Below, in pieces: positions 1 through 6,715 of a DNA stretch of 24,320 nt. Position 1 is the first letter of the stretch; each line of letters begins with the position of its first letter. The notes below the pieces were generated by a model that did not search any database, had not been told where the DNA came from, and worked only from the letters and a program-made list of their open reading frames with translations. The stretch comes from JBKGYG01 sp046546235 (GTDB lineage: Bacteria > Bacillota > Clostridia > Lachnospirales > DSM-24629): positions 1-24,320 of the forward strand of contig JBKGYG010000025.1 of the NCBI GenBank assembly GCA_046546235.1, read 5' to 3'. The translations under genes were made by a program, and so were the position numbers.

Positions 1-1232
1 TTTTGCAAAAAATACTGGTGCCTAATGATTTTGAAATGAAATTCAATCTTGGTAAAAATGTGTTGTTTTCAACTTTATATAATCCTAATTATGTTGGAAG
101 TTATATGGTGATGATATTGCCAATAGCCGTGAGTTTGTTTTTATATAGCAAGAAAGGAATTATGAATATTATATATTGGTTTATTTCTGCACTAATCTTT
201 GCTAATCTTATTGGCTGTAGATCAACTGGTGGATTTATAGCAGCAGTAATTGCTGGAGTAGTTTTTTTAATGTTTTTCAAATCAAAGTTATTAAAAGAAA
301 AGAGAAAAATTATAATACTTTTTATTTCGTTTTTAGGAATTTTTGTTTTGTTAGATTTGAAATTTAATGGTGATATTATTGGAGATATTATTAGAAATAT
401 AACTAAGACAAAGGTTGCAGAAGAAGAAAAAAATGAAGTTTTGATAGAAGATATTGAATTAAAGAATGATGAACTAATTATTAGTGAAAAAGATAAGGCC
501 TTAAAAATTAAAATTACTGATGATATTAGAATTTATGATGAAGAAGATAATCAGTTGGATGTATCGGTTGATAATAATTATATTCTAATTGATGATGAAG
601 AAAATAATTATTATAAAATAATGATAGCTGATGAAAGTTCAGGAATTATATTTATTGAGAATAAAAAAGTATATTTTAGCTTTTTAAAAAATGGGAAGAT
701 GCTTCTACATGGAAGTAAATATATGATTTACGATCAATTAAAAGATGTTGAGACTTTTGGGTTTAAAGGAATGGAAGGTTTTGCTACAAAGAGGGGATAT
801 ATCTGGTCTAGAACATTCCCGTTATTAAAAGATTATTTATTAATTGGCAGTGGGCCAGATACGTATGTTTTTGTTTTTCCCCAATATGATCTTTTAGGCA
901 AACTAAATGCATATAATTCATTTGGTACTATAATAGATAAACCTCACAATCTGTATTTGCAGATAGCTATTAATACTGGCCTTATATCTTTGTTGGCTTT
1001 TTTAGGTATTGTTATAGTTTACTTTGTTTCTTGTATTAAATTATTTTGGAAGAAAAATTTAACAAAAGTTGAAGAATATATTGGTATGTCTATTTTTATA
1101 AGTGTTTTGGCATACTGTATAGCTGGGTTAGGAAATGACAGTGTTGTATCAGTTGCACCTATTTTCTGGATTTTATTGGGTGTTGGTATTTCTATTAATT
1201 ATCGTCTTAATAAACACAATGAAATAGTTTGA
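1..1232 (+). CDS. O-antigen ligase/polymerase-like membrane protein, 5' end missing
   Basis: The frame is open from the window edge and has no start of its own, so this is the C-terminal ~409 residues of a longer protein. Hydrophobic segments lie at about residues 29-48, 52-70, 73-93 and 101-118 (counted from position 3), then near 317-341, 358-378 and 381-398. Between the fourth and fifth is a long hydrophilic loop (about 120-316). The end of that loop carries features of the Wzy/WaaL O-antigen ligase family: RGYIWSR (264-270), GSGPDTY (282-288) and PHNLYLQ (314-320), the last containing the family's conserved His. Such proteins transfer or polymerise undecaprenyl-linked glycans outside the membrane; in a Gram-positive cell the product would be a wall or secreted polysaccharide. 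The first ~130 loop residues are unusually acidic and beta-rich. Family assignment is fairly safe; the substrate is unknown. Confidence 0.72.
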   Translation, partial: LQKILVPNDFEMKFNLGKNVLFSTLYNPNYVGSYMVMILPIAVSLFLYSKKGIMNIIYWFISALIFANLIGCRSTGGFIAAVIAGVVFLMFFKSKLLKEKRKIIILFISFLGIFVLLDLKFNGDIIGDIIRNITKTKVAEEEKNEVLIEDIELKNDELIISEKDKALKIKITDDIRIYDEEDNQLDVSVDNNYILIDDEENNYYKIMIADESSGIIFIENKKVYFSFLKNGKMLLHGSKYMIYDQLKDVETFGFKGMEGFATKRGYIWSRTFPLLKDYLLIGSGPDTYVFVFPQYDLLGKLNAYNSFGTIIDKPHNLYLQIAINTGLISLLAFLGIVIVYFVSCIKLFWKKNLTKVEEYIGMSIFISVLAYCIAGLGNDSVVSVAPIFWILLGVGISINYRLNKHNEIV

Positions 1233-1345
1233 GTATGACAAATTAGCAACTAATATTAACTCGCTCTATGCAAGGCTTTGCAAGATTTGTACGACTTATT
1301 TCTAAATCATTGTGAGCAGATGTGTAAATTATACTTTTATACCAA

Positions 1346-1374
1346 TATACAATAAATTAATTTCATGGTATAAT
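1346..1374 (+). promoter_or_regulatory. Sigma-A-type promoter for the small membrane protein
   Basis: A perfect TATAAT lies at 1369-1374 with a 4/6 -35 box (TATACA, 1346-1351) and a 17-base spacer. It sits about 30 bases upstream of the start codon at 1406, so the gene is probably transcribed independently of the ligase-like gene before it. Confidence 0.6.
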
Positions 1375-1405
1375 TTTACTAAAATATTAATTTGGGAGGT
1401 ATTAT

Positions 1406-1798
1406 ATGAAAATTACTAAGTTAGGAATTAGTACTGCATTATTAAGTGTAATTTGTTTCTATTTTGCATTCACAGAATTATGGGTAGCAGTAGCATTAAT
1501 GGTAGTTGTGTTAGTTTTAGATCTAGATAATAAAGTTAAAAGAAACTCTATTCAAGCGGTTGTAGCATTTGGAGCATTACAGTTTGTATATTTAATATAT
1601 GAAGAAATAATGAACTTAATTAATGAAGTGTTTAAAGTGAATCCGAATGAAATTCATAAATGGATTGATTTTATCTATGATAAGGTCTTAATTATATTAT
1701 TGATTTATTGTTTATTTAATGTATTAAAGAATAAAATTGTGTATATACCAGGGGTTTCGGAATTTGTTAGCAAACATGTTGGTCAAAAAGACAAATAG
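1406..1798 (+). CDS. Small multi-span membrane protein of unknown function
   Basis: This 130-residue protein is not recognised. It starts at an ATG preceded by a strong GGGAGG ribosome binding site. Hydrophobic segments lie near residues 5-22, 24-40, 50-69 and 93-110, suggesting three or four membrane spans. A basic stretch (DNKVKRN) follows the second span, and a short basic tail (SKHVGQKDK) ends the protein. No catalytic motif is visible. It has its own promoter and terminator, so it is a single-gene unit. Its position between a glycan ligase-like gene and a polysaccharide deacetylase hints at an envelope role, but that is only context. Confidence 0.7.
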   Translation: MKITKLGISTALLSVICFYFAFTELWVAVALMVVVLVLDLDNKVKRNSIQAVVAFGALQFVYLIYEEIMNLINEVFKVNPNEIHKWIDFIYDKVLIILLIYCLFNVLKNKIVYIPGVSEFVSKHVGQKDK

Positions 1799-1838
1799 TA
1801 ATTCTGCAACAGCCTGTATAAAATTTAAACTACTAATT

Positions 1839-1865
1839 AATCTATGCGAAAGCATAGATTTTTTT
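1839..1865 (+). terminator. Intrinsic terminator after the small membrane protein
   Basis: A perfect 9-bp stem (1839-1847 with 1852-1860) closes a GAAA tetraloop and is followed by a T run to 1865. It lies 41 bases after the stop codon. Confidence 0.9.
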
Positions 1866-1951
1866 CATGAAATTACTATTTTTCAGATAATTGATACTTA
1901 GAACATGTACCAATGGTACAATTTAATTAACCACAACACAATTTTTAGTAG

Positions 1952-1971
1952 GGGCGTATCACGATGCGCCC
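1952..1971. repeat. GC-rich hairpin, possible REP-like repeat remnant
   Basis: GGGCGTAT (1952-1959) pairs with ATGCGCCC (1964-1971) around the 4-base loop CACG, with one T-G wobble. No convincing T run follows, so it is not a clear terminator. The preceding TAGGGGCG and the isolated GC content recall short dispersed palindromic repeats in other bacterial genomes. Only one copy is in this window, so repetition is not shown. Confidence 0.4.
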
Positions 1972-2074
1972 ATTTTCATATTTTTTAGGGAAGTCCTATT
2001 TTGAAGCAACTTTTGATTTACAATTGAACATTGCTTAGTTTATTCTGAAATATTTAATAAATATTTAAATTGTA

Positions 2075-2103
2075 TTGACCCAATAGATTTAAAAGATTAA
2101 AAT
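2075..2103 (+). promoter_or_regulatory. Sigma-A-type promoter for the TPR/deacetylase gene
   Basis: TTGACC (2075-2080, 5/6) and TAAAAT (2098-2103, 5/6) are separated by 17 bases. The box lies about 45 bases upstream of the GTG start at 2149. Confidence 0.65.
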
Positions 2104-2148
2104 AATACTAGGGGATGTAGGTAGTAAAAAAGAGAGGGAGAATATACG

Positions 2149-3687
2149 GTGTTAAAAAAAAGGTGGACTATTGTAATTGTGTGTTTAGCAATGTTTACTA
2201 CATTAATGTTTCTAGGAGTTGGATTGTTTCAAATTGATTTTTCTAAAAACGAAACACAGATTTTTAATGAGTTTAATGAATTGAAAGACAAGTATGCAAA
2301 AGGGGAAGAGCAATACGGTCACTGTGCTAGGTATTACAATAATAATAAAGACAAATTAAAAGTTGATGATTTAAGTACATTAGAAGAAACATATTTAGAA
2401 TTGAAACCAATAAGAGCATCAAAAAATGCTTATAATAAAGGCGTTAATTTGTACGAAAAGAATTATTATACAGAAGCAATAAACGAATTATCTAATGTTA
2501 TAGAAGAGGATGTTGAATACTATAGCAAAGCAAAAGAGCTAATAGATACAATCAAAGTTAAAGGAATAAAAGACGTAATTACTAAAGCAGATTATTTAGC
2601 AAAGGGGTACTATTATGATGAAGCAATAGAATTAGTGGAAAATATTGTAGATGATTATTATGATGAAGATATCGTTACAAAGCAAGTAGAGAAATATAAA
2701 AATCAAAAGAGTAATCTTGTACAATATGAAGGGGAAGTAAGTCATGTGTTTTTTCACTCGTTAATTGCTGATACAACAAAAGCATTTGACGGTGATGCTA
2801 TGGAGCAAGGATATAATGATTGGATGACAACAGTTGATGAATTTAATAAAATGATTGAACAAATGTATGACAGAGGATACATTTTGATAGATATACATAG
2901 TCTATATAATGAAGTTGAAGATGAAGAAGGTAATATATATTTAGAACCAGCATCTTTGATGCTGCCAGAAGGTAAAAAACCTTTTGTTTTATCAGTTGAT
3001 GATGTAAATTATTATAAATATATGGAAGGAGATGGATTTGCTAGTAAAATGGTTTTAGATGAAGATGGTAATGTGGCTTGTGTATTTAAGACAGATGATG
3101 GAAAAGAGATTATTGATAGAGATTATGATGTTGTTCCTCTTTTAGACAAATTTGTTGAGGATAATCCAGATTTTTCATATAAAGGTGCAAAAGGAATATT
3201 GGCTTTAACAGGGTATGAAGGAGTTTTAGGTTATAGAACTGATCCTAAAGATGATTTGCCTGAATTAGAAGAAGAAATTAATAATGCAAAAGAGGTTGTA
3301 GAGAGGTTAAAAGAGACAGGCTGGCAATTTGCTTCCCATAGTTACGGACATAGGCATATGAATGATATTAGTTATAATTTATTCAAAAAAGATACTAAGA
3401 TGTGGGATGAAGAAGTTATGTCTATAGTTGGGCCTACTGATATATATATATATCCTTATGGCGAAGAAGTTGACTTTGACGATCCAAAATTTCAATTGTT
3501 ACAAGATTATGGGTTTAAAATATTTTGTGGTGTTTGGAATAAGCCTTTTTATAGAATTTATGAAAATTCTATGAGGATGACACGTAGAAACTTGGATGGT
3601 TTTATATTAAGAGGAAATCCAAAGGCAGTGGAAGATTTGTTTGATCCTTATGAAGTGATTGACCGTAGCAGACCAGATTTTAGATAA
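2149..3687 (+). CDS. Membrane-anchored polysaccharide deacetylase-like protein with TPR-like helices
   Basis: The 512-residue product starts at a GTG with GGGAG eight bases upstream. A basic N-terminus and hydrophobic segment (about 8-28) form an uncleaved signal anchor, so the rest should be extracytoplasmic. Residues about 90-175 are helical with two TPR-like repeats (A-x-x-x-Y-x-E-A-I pattern near 94-133 and 148-173). From about 197 the protein resembles the CE4 NodB fold: motif 1 appears as SVDDV (282-286) rather than TFDDG, motif 2 is HSYGH (397-401), and motif 3 is YPYG (435-438). One Asp and the two His of the family's metal site are therefore present. The gap between motifs 1 and 2 (about 113 residues) is larger than usual. 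It probably acts on a wall glycan or peptidoglycan amino sugar, though the altered motif 1 leaves activity uncertain. Confidence 0.75.
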   Translation: MLKKRWTIVIVCLAMFTTLMFLGVGLFQIDFSKNETQIFNEFNELKDKYAKGEEQYGHCARYYNNNKDKLKVDDLSTLEETYLELKPIRASKNAYNKGVNLYEKNYYTEAINELSNVIEEDVEYYSKAKELIDTIKVKGIKDVITKADYLAKGYYYDEAIELVENIVDDYYDEDIVTKQVEKYKNQKSNLVQYEGEVSHVFFHSLIADTTKAFDGDAMEQGYNDWMTTVDEFNKMIEQMYDRGYILIDIHSLYNEVEDEEGNIYLEPASLMLPEGKKPFVLSVDDVNYYKYMEGDGFASKMVLDEDGNVACVFKTDDGKEIIDRDYDVVPLLDKFVEDNPDFSYKGAKGILALTGYEGVLGYRTDPKDDLPELEEEINNAKEVVERLKETGWQFASHSYGHRHMNDISYNLFKKDTKMWDEEVMSIVGPTDIYIYPYGEEVDFDDPKFQLLQDYGFKIFCGVWNKPFYRIYENSMRMTRRNLDGFILRGNPKAVEDLFDPYEVIDRSRPDFR

Positions 3688-3791
3688 TGTAATAATTATA
3701 GGTGTTTTTAAAAGTTTTTTAAAATGGTATTTAAAGTGTTATTTTAAACAGAATAAATATAGACTAAAAGAATTTGCAAAAAGGTGATATA

Positions 3792-4481
3792 ATGTATCTG
3801 AAAAAATATTATAATGAATTTGAAACACACTTATTAGAAGATGAAAAACCCTCTTTATATTTTAATCAATTAGTAAAGAGTCATCAGTATCCAAAGGGTA
3901 CCCCATTTAATCAATTATTAGATCTTAAAAAAATTGAGCAATCTTTAATTCATCATCCAGAAGGTAATGTATGGAATCATACAATGTTAGTATTGGATTA
4001 TGCAGCTATTGTTAAAGACTATAGTCAAGATGTAAAAGCATTTATGTGGGCTACTTTATTACATGATATTGGTAAATCAACTACTACAAAACTAAGAAAA
4101 GGCAGGATTACAGCGTATAATCATGATACTGAAGGTGCAATTTTAGCTGAAAAGTTTTTGAAAAAATTAACATCAGATAATAATTTAATAAATAATGTAA
4201 AGTCAATTGTTAGATGGCATATGCAACCACTTTTTGTATCAAAAAAATTACCTTATGCTAAAGCAGGTGAAATGATAAAAGAAATAAATCCAGCAGAAAT
4301 TGGTTTGTTTTCAATATGTGATAGATTAGGAAGAGGTAAGATGTCATCAAATAAAATTGAAGAACAAATGAAATCAGTTACCATATTTTTACATGAATGC
4401 AAAAAGCATATGAAAGAAGATGATTTACTAAGAATAGAAAAAGTTGAAGCTATTATTAAGGATTTTTATGTGAAAGTATAA
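3792..4481 (+). CDS. HD-domain phosphohydrolase-like protein
   Basis: I place the start at ATG 3792, six codons inside the longest frame, because AAGGTGA immediately precedes it; the product is 229 residues. It has the metal-site pattern of HD domains: H63 (WNHTM), H91-D92 (LLHDIGK), H111-D112 (NHDTEG), H143 (RWHMQP) and D177 (CDRLGRG). The wording resembles the HD domain of bacterial CCA-adding tRNA nucleotidyltransferases, but the nucleotidyltransferase domain is absent. A stand-alone metal-dependent phosphohydrolase acting on a nucleotide or nucleic-acid end is likely; the substrate cannot be read from the sequence. No signal peptide is present, so it is cytoplasmic. It stands alone between deacetylase and unknown genes. 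Confidence 0.78.
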   Translation: MYLKKYYNEFETHLLEDEKPSLYFNQLVKSHQYPKGTPFNQLLDLKKIEQSLIHHPEGNVWNHTMLVLDYAAIVKDYSQDVKAFMWATLLHDIGKSTTTKLRKGRITAYNHDTEGAILAEKFLKKLTSDNNLINNVKSIVRWHMQPLFVSKKLPYAKAGEMIKEINPAEIGLFSICDRLGRGKMSSNKIEEQMKSVTIFLHECKKHMKEDDLLRIEKVEAIIKDFYVKV

Positions 4482-4520
4482 ATATCAAACTTGTTTGCAA
4501 GGATTTAATATTTATATTTT
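4478..4520 (+). terminator. Probable AT-rich terminator after the HD-domain gene
   Basis: ATAAATAT (4478-4485) pairs with ATATTTAT (4508-4515). Inside this, an AAA/TTT segment and a CTTG/CAAG stem close a TTTG loop, and ATTTT follows. The stem is interrupted by small bulges and overlaps the stop codon, so it is likely a modest terminator. Confidence 0.45.
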
Positions 4521-4526
4521 CATTGC

Positions 4527-4567
4527 AACTTGCGTACCGCCCGCATTTGGCGGTACATGGGCAAGTT
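4527..4567. repeat. GC-rich two-tier inverted repeat
   Basis: AACTTGC (4527-4533) pairs with GCAAGTT (4561-4567), and inside it GTACCGCC (4534-4541) pairs with GGCGGTAC (4549-4556) around a 7-base loop. Only ATGG (4557-4560) is unpaired between the two stems, on the right arm. There is no T run on either side, so it does not look like a terminator. It lies just upstream of the 91-codon gene at 4599 and is much richer in GC than its surroundings, as expected of a REP-like or MITE-like element or a structured 5' leader. Confidence 0.55.
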
Positions 4568-4598
4568 AATTTAAAAAGAAAGGAATATAATTATAATT

Positions 4599-4874
4599 AT
4601 GAAGCTACTATTAGAAGATTTTTTGGAGGAAGTTAAATTAGAAATGACAGGATATGAAGAAATTGATGAAGACTTAATTAAAAATTGGGAGTGTCGTGCA
4701 AAAGATTGGGTTTACTTAAATATAGGCAAAAAAAATAGAATTATTAAAGAAAATAATTCTATATATGTTGAAATAGACGATGAGTCAGAAATATTTAAGG
4801 TAGTTGATAGATATTTTTCAGCAATCGACAATAATGAAACAGAAAAGTATTGGCAAGGGTTTTTTTTGATATAA
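4599..4874 (+). CDS. Small acidic cytoplasmic protein of unknown function
   Basis: This 91-residue protein is not recognised. It starts at an ATG with AAAGAAAGGA about 14 bases upstream, a rather long spacing. It is acidic at the N-terminus (LEDFLEEVKLEMTGYEEIDED) and has no membrane segment or signal. A predicted alternation of helix and strand with conserved-looking aromatic positions (W30, W37, Y83-W84) suggests a small folded domain. Its 3' end converges on a minus-strand gene only 11 bases away. Coding status rests on the intact frame and plausible composition; function is open. Confidence 0.6.
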   Translation: MKLLLEDFLEEVKLEMTGYEEIDEDLIKNWECRAKDWVYLNIGKKNRIIKENNSIYVEIDDESEIFKVVDRYFSAIDNNETEKYWQGFFLI

Positions 4875-4885
4875 TTGATGTTTAA

Positions 4886-5314
4886 TTATGTAGAAGGTAT
4901 TGTTGCTTTTTTTATGGCTTCTTGTATAGCTTCAATTAACATAAGTGAAGTATGCTTTTTGTCTAGTTCATAAGAAACATCTTCTAAGGAAGAGTCTTCA
5001 TTTAGTTGTTGTGAAATATGCTCTAATGAAGGTTGCAAAAGAGGATATAGTGTTTCTAATCCGGGATCTAAATCTACGAGTTTTACTGAATTTATTTGAT
5101 TTTCATCAACAATCACTTCAACATTAACTGCTTGATTTTCGAGCATTATAGACGATGTATAAACGCCTGGTATATAATTTGTTGTTGGGTCTGCATCTTT
5201 TTTCTTAGGGGAGAACATGAATATTAAGAGTATGATAAGAAATATCCCTAAGCCTACAAAGATAGCAGTATAAATAACTTCTTTTAACTGTAATACTATG
5301 ATTTTTGTGCTCAT
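4886..5314 (-). CDS. Single-pass membrane protein with FMN-binding-like extracytoplasmic domain
   Basis: The 142-residue product starts at ATG 5314 behind an excellent AGGAGG. One membrane span lies at about residues 12-34, followed by a lysine-rich stop (SPKKKD). The exported part follows the layout of FMN-binding domains: an entry strand (IPGVYTSSIMLENQAVNVEVIVDENQ in two strands), a mid segment, then DVSYELDKKHTSLMLIEAIQEAIKKA. That last stretch aligns with the usual V-x-x-x-SGATxTS-x-x-x-x-AV-x-x-A helix. The SGAT motif that takes the covalent flavin is lost (only HTS remains), so flavin binding is doubtful. It is divergent from the lipoprotein deacetylase at 5499 and shares its control region, which hints at a joint wall-related role. 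Confidence 0.65.
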   Translation of the reverse strand: MSTKIIVLQLKEVIYTAIFVGLGIFLIILLIFMFSPKKKDADPTTNYIPGVYTSSIMLENQAVNVEVIVDENQINSVKLVDLDPGLETLYPLLQPSLEHISQQLNEDSSLEDVSYELDKKHTSLMLIEAIQEAIKKATIPST

Positions 5315-5339
5315 ATATGCCTCCTAATAATGTAAGGTT

Positions 5340-5367
5340 ATTATATATTTTATTTATTTAATTACAA
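5340..5367 (-). promoter_or_regulatory. Minus-strand promoter for the FMN-binding-like protein gene
   Basis: Read on the minus strand, TTGTAA (5367-5362, 4/6) and TATAAT (5345-5340, 6/6) are separated by 16 bases, about 25 bases before the start codon. Confidence 0.5.
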
Positions 5368-5422
5368 AAATATGAGGCATTTTTTCCAAATAATCCATTT
5401 AGTATTTATATCTAAAATAAGT

Positions 5423-5428
5423 TATAAT
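5423..5428 (+). promoter_or_regulatory. -10 box for the lipoprotein deacetylase gene
   Basis: A perfect TATAAT lies 70 bases before the ATG at 5499. No good -35 box is at the right distance (best is 3/6), so transcription may need an activator or use another site. Confidence 0.4.
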
Positions 5429-5498
5429 AAAAGTGAGTATGAGGGAATTAAATATCTGTTAAGACTGCTGATGTACAATTTAATGAAGGGATGACATA

Positions 5499-6629
5499 AT
5501 GAAAAAGTGGGTATGGGTGATTTTATTTATTCTTTTTGTAGGGTGTTCTTCAAATGAGAGTCCAAACAGAACCGATAATCTAACTGAAAGAGAAAGAGAT
5601 GAAGATACAAAAGAAGACAATAACAATCAAGATAATGATAAAAAAGAAAATAGTGAAGAAACAGAAGGTAAACAAGAGGAAAAGACAGAAGAAGTAGAAA
5701 TAGATTATCAAAAAGTAAAACCAAATGAATTAGGACATATTATGATAGTTATGTATCATGGAATTAAAAACTTGCCGCCTTATCATCGTACTGAAGAGGA
5801 CTTTGAAAAAGACTTACAATTTTTATATGATCATGGATATCGTTTGATTTCAATGAGAGATTATCTTGATAATAACATTAATGTCCCACCTGGATTAACA
5901 CCTATAGTTTTAACATTTGATGATGGTTTAAGTTCTACATTTTCATTAGTTGAGGAAAATGGAGAGTTTGTGCCAACACCTAATACTGCTGTAGCCATAT
6001 TAGAAAAATTTGCTAAAAATAATCCAGACTTTGGTAAAACTGCAACTTTTTATATTAATAGTGACTTGAAAACTTTTGATGGTGAAGGGACAAAAGAAGA
6101 ACGTATAGAATGGTTACATGAAAATGGGTATCATGTCGCTAACCATACAAGTAATCATGCAGATTTATCAACGTTAGGTGAAGAAAGTATTCAGAAAAAC
6201 ATTGGAAAAACTGATGAATTTATAAGAAATATTTTAGGCGAGGACTATTTGGTAGATTCTTTAACTTATCCTTTTGGGAAAAGACCAAAAAAAGAATTAT
6301 TACCTTATATTCAATCTGGGAAATATAAAAGTCATACATATAATATTAAAATTGCCTTAAAAGAAGGTCCTAGTGGTTCTTTCATTCCACCACATCATTT
6401 AAGGTTTGATCCTCTGCTTGTTCCTCGTGTGAGAGGTTCAGAAGGAGAAGTCCAAGACTTATGGTGGTTTTTAAATTATTATGAAGAAAATCCAGATAAA
6501 AAATACATTTCAGATGGTAATAATAATCGTATTAGCATTCCTGAAGCATATGAGAAGTATCTAAATTATGAAGCTATTCCTAAAGAGAAGGAAATATACT
6601 TATATAAAATTGAGGAAGATACTGATTAG
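5499..6629 (+). CDS. Polysaccharide deacetylase lipoprotein (CE4 / NodB family)
   Basis: The 376-residue product starts at an ATG with GAAGGGA upstream. Its N-terminus is a lipoprotein signal ending FVGC, with lipidation expected at C16. A charged, disordered Glu/Asp/Lys/Asn-rich tether follows (about 20-70). The NodB domain spans roughly 78-345: entry strand IMIVMYHGI (81-89), motif 1 TFDDG (139-143), motif 2 HTSNH (216-220) and motif 3 YPFG (257-260). The catalytic Asp and the Asp-His-His metal triad are all intact, so it should be an active metal-dependent deacetylase of an N-acetylated wall glycan, held at the outer face of the membrane. It shares a helix ending in NPDF between motifs 1 and 2 with the deacetylase-like protein at 2149, indicating the same subfamily. 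A strong terminator follows. Confidence 0.88.
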   Translation: MKKWVWVILFILFVGCSSNESPNRTDNLTERERDEDTKEDNNNQDNDKKENSEETEGKQEEKTEEVEIDYQKVKPNELGHIMIVMYHGIKNLPPYHRTEEDFEKDLQFLYDHGYRLISMRDYLDNNINVPPGLTPIVLTFDDGLSSTFSLVEENGEFVPTPNTAVAILEKFAKNNPDFGKTATFYINSDLKTFDGEGTKEERIEWLHENGYHVANHTSNHADLSTLGEESIQKNIGKTDEFIRNILGEDYLVDSLTYPFGKRPKKELLPYIQSGKYKSHTYNIKIALKEGPSGSFIPPHHLRFDPLLVPRVRGSEGEVQDLWWFLNYYEENPDKKYISDGNNNRISIPEAYEKYLNYEAIPKEKEIYLYKIEEDTD

Positions 6630-6630
6630 G

Positions 6631-6660
6631 GTAGTAATGATTCTATTACTACTTTTTTTT
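6631..6660 (+). terminator. Intrinsic terminator after the lipoprotein deacetylase
   Basis: A perfect 8-bp stem (GTAGTAAT 6631-6638 with ATTACTAC 6645-6652) is followed by eight Ts. It sits two bases after the stop codon. Confidence 0.92.
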
Positions 6661-6668
6661 CGTTATTA

Positions 6669-6677
6669 TGATACAAT
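6669..6677 (+). promoter_or_regulatory. Extended -10 promoter for addB
   Basis: TGATACAAT gives a TGn extension and a 5/6 -10 box. No good -35 is visible, since that position falls inside the preceding terminator. It lies 39 bases before the addB start. Confidence 0.5.
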
Positions 6678-6700
6678 ATAAATAGGAACTTTTTGAATAT

Positions 6701-6709
6701 AAGGCGGTG
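6701..6709 (+). promoter_or_regulatory. Ribosome binding site that sets the addB start
   Basis: AAGGCGGTG overlaps a GTG that could open the frame, but it is ideally spaced (6 bases) from the TTG at 6716. The shorter protein begins MSLEIILGVSGSGKT, the usual AddB N-terminus. Confidence 0.7.
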
Positions 6710-6715
6710 TTTATT

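Larger units (their letters stand above)
1866..2148. other. Intergenic region with a GC-rich hairpin and a promoter
   Basis: No gene is visible here. The stretch holds a GC-rich hairpin (1952-1971), which stands out from the AT-rich surroundings, and a good promoter (2075-2103) for the deacetylase that follows. Confidence 0.6.

Noticed and set aside
3690..3750. Repeated TTTTAAAA-like segments after the TPR/deacetylase gene
   Set aside because: They are low-complexity AT sequence without a clear stem or T tail.
5527..5724. Minus-strand frame rich in Leu and Phe opposite the lipoprotein deacetylase
   Set aside because: It mirrors the Lys/Glu-rich tether on the plus strand; there is no independent support.
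6707..6709. GTG as the addB start
   Set aside because: It lies inside the ribosome binding site for the better-placed TTG 6716.
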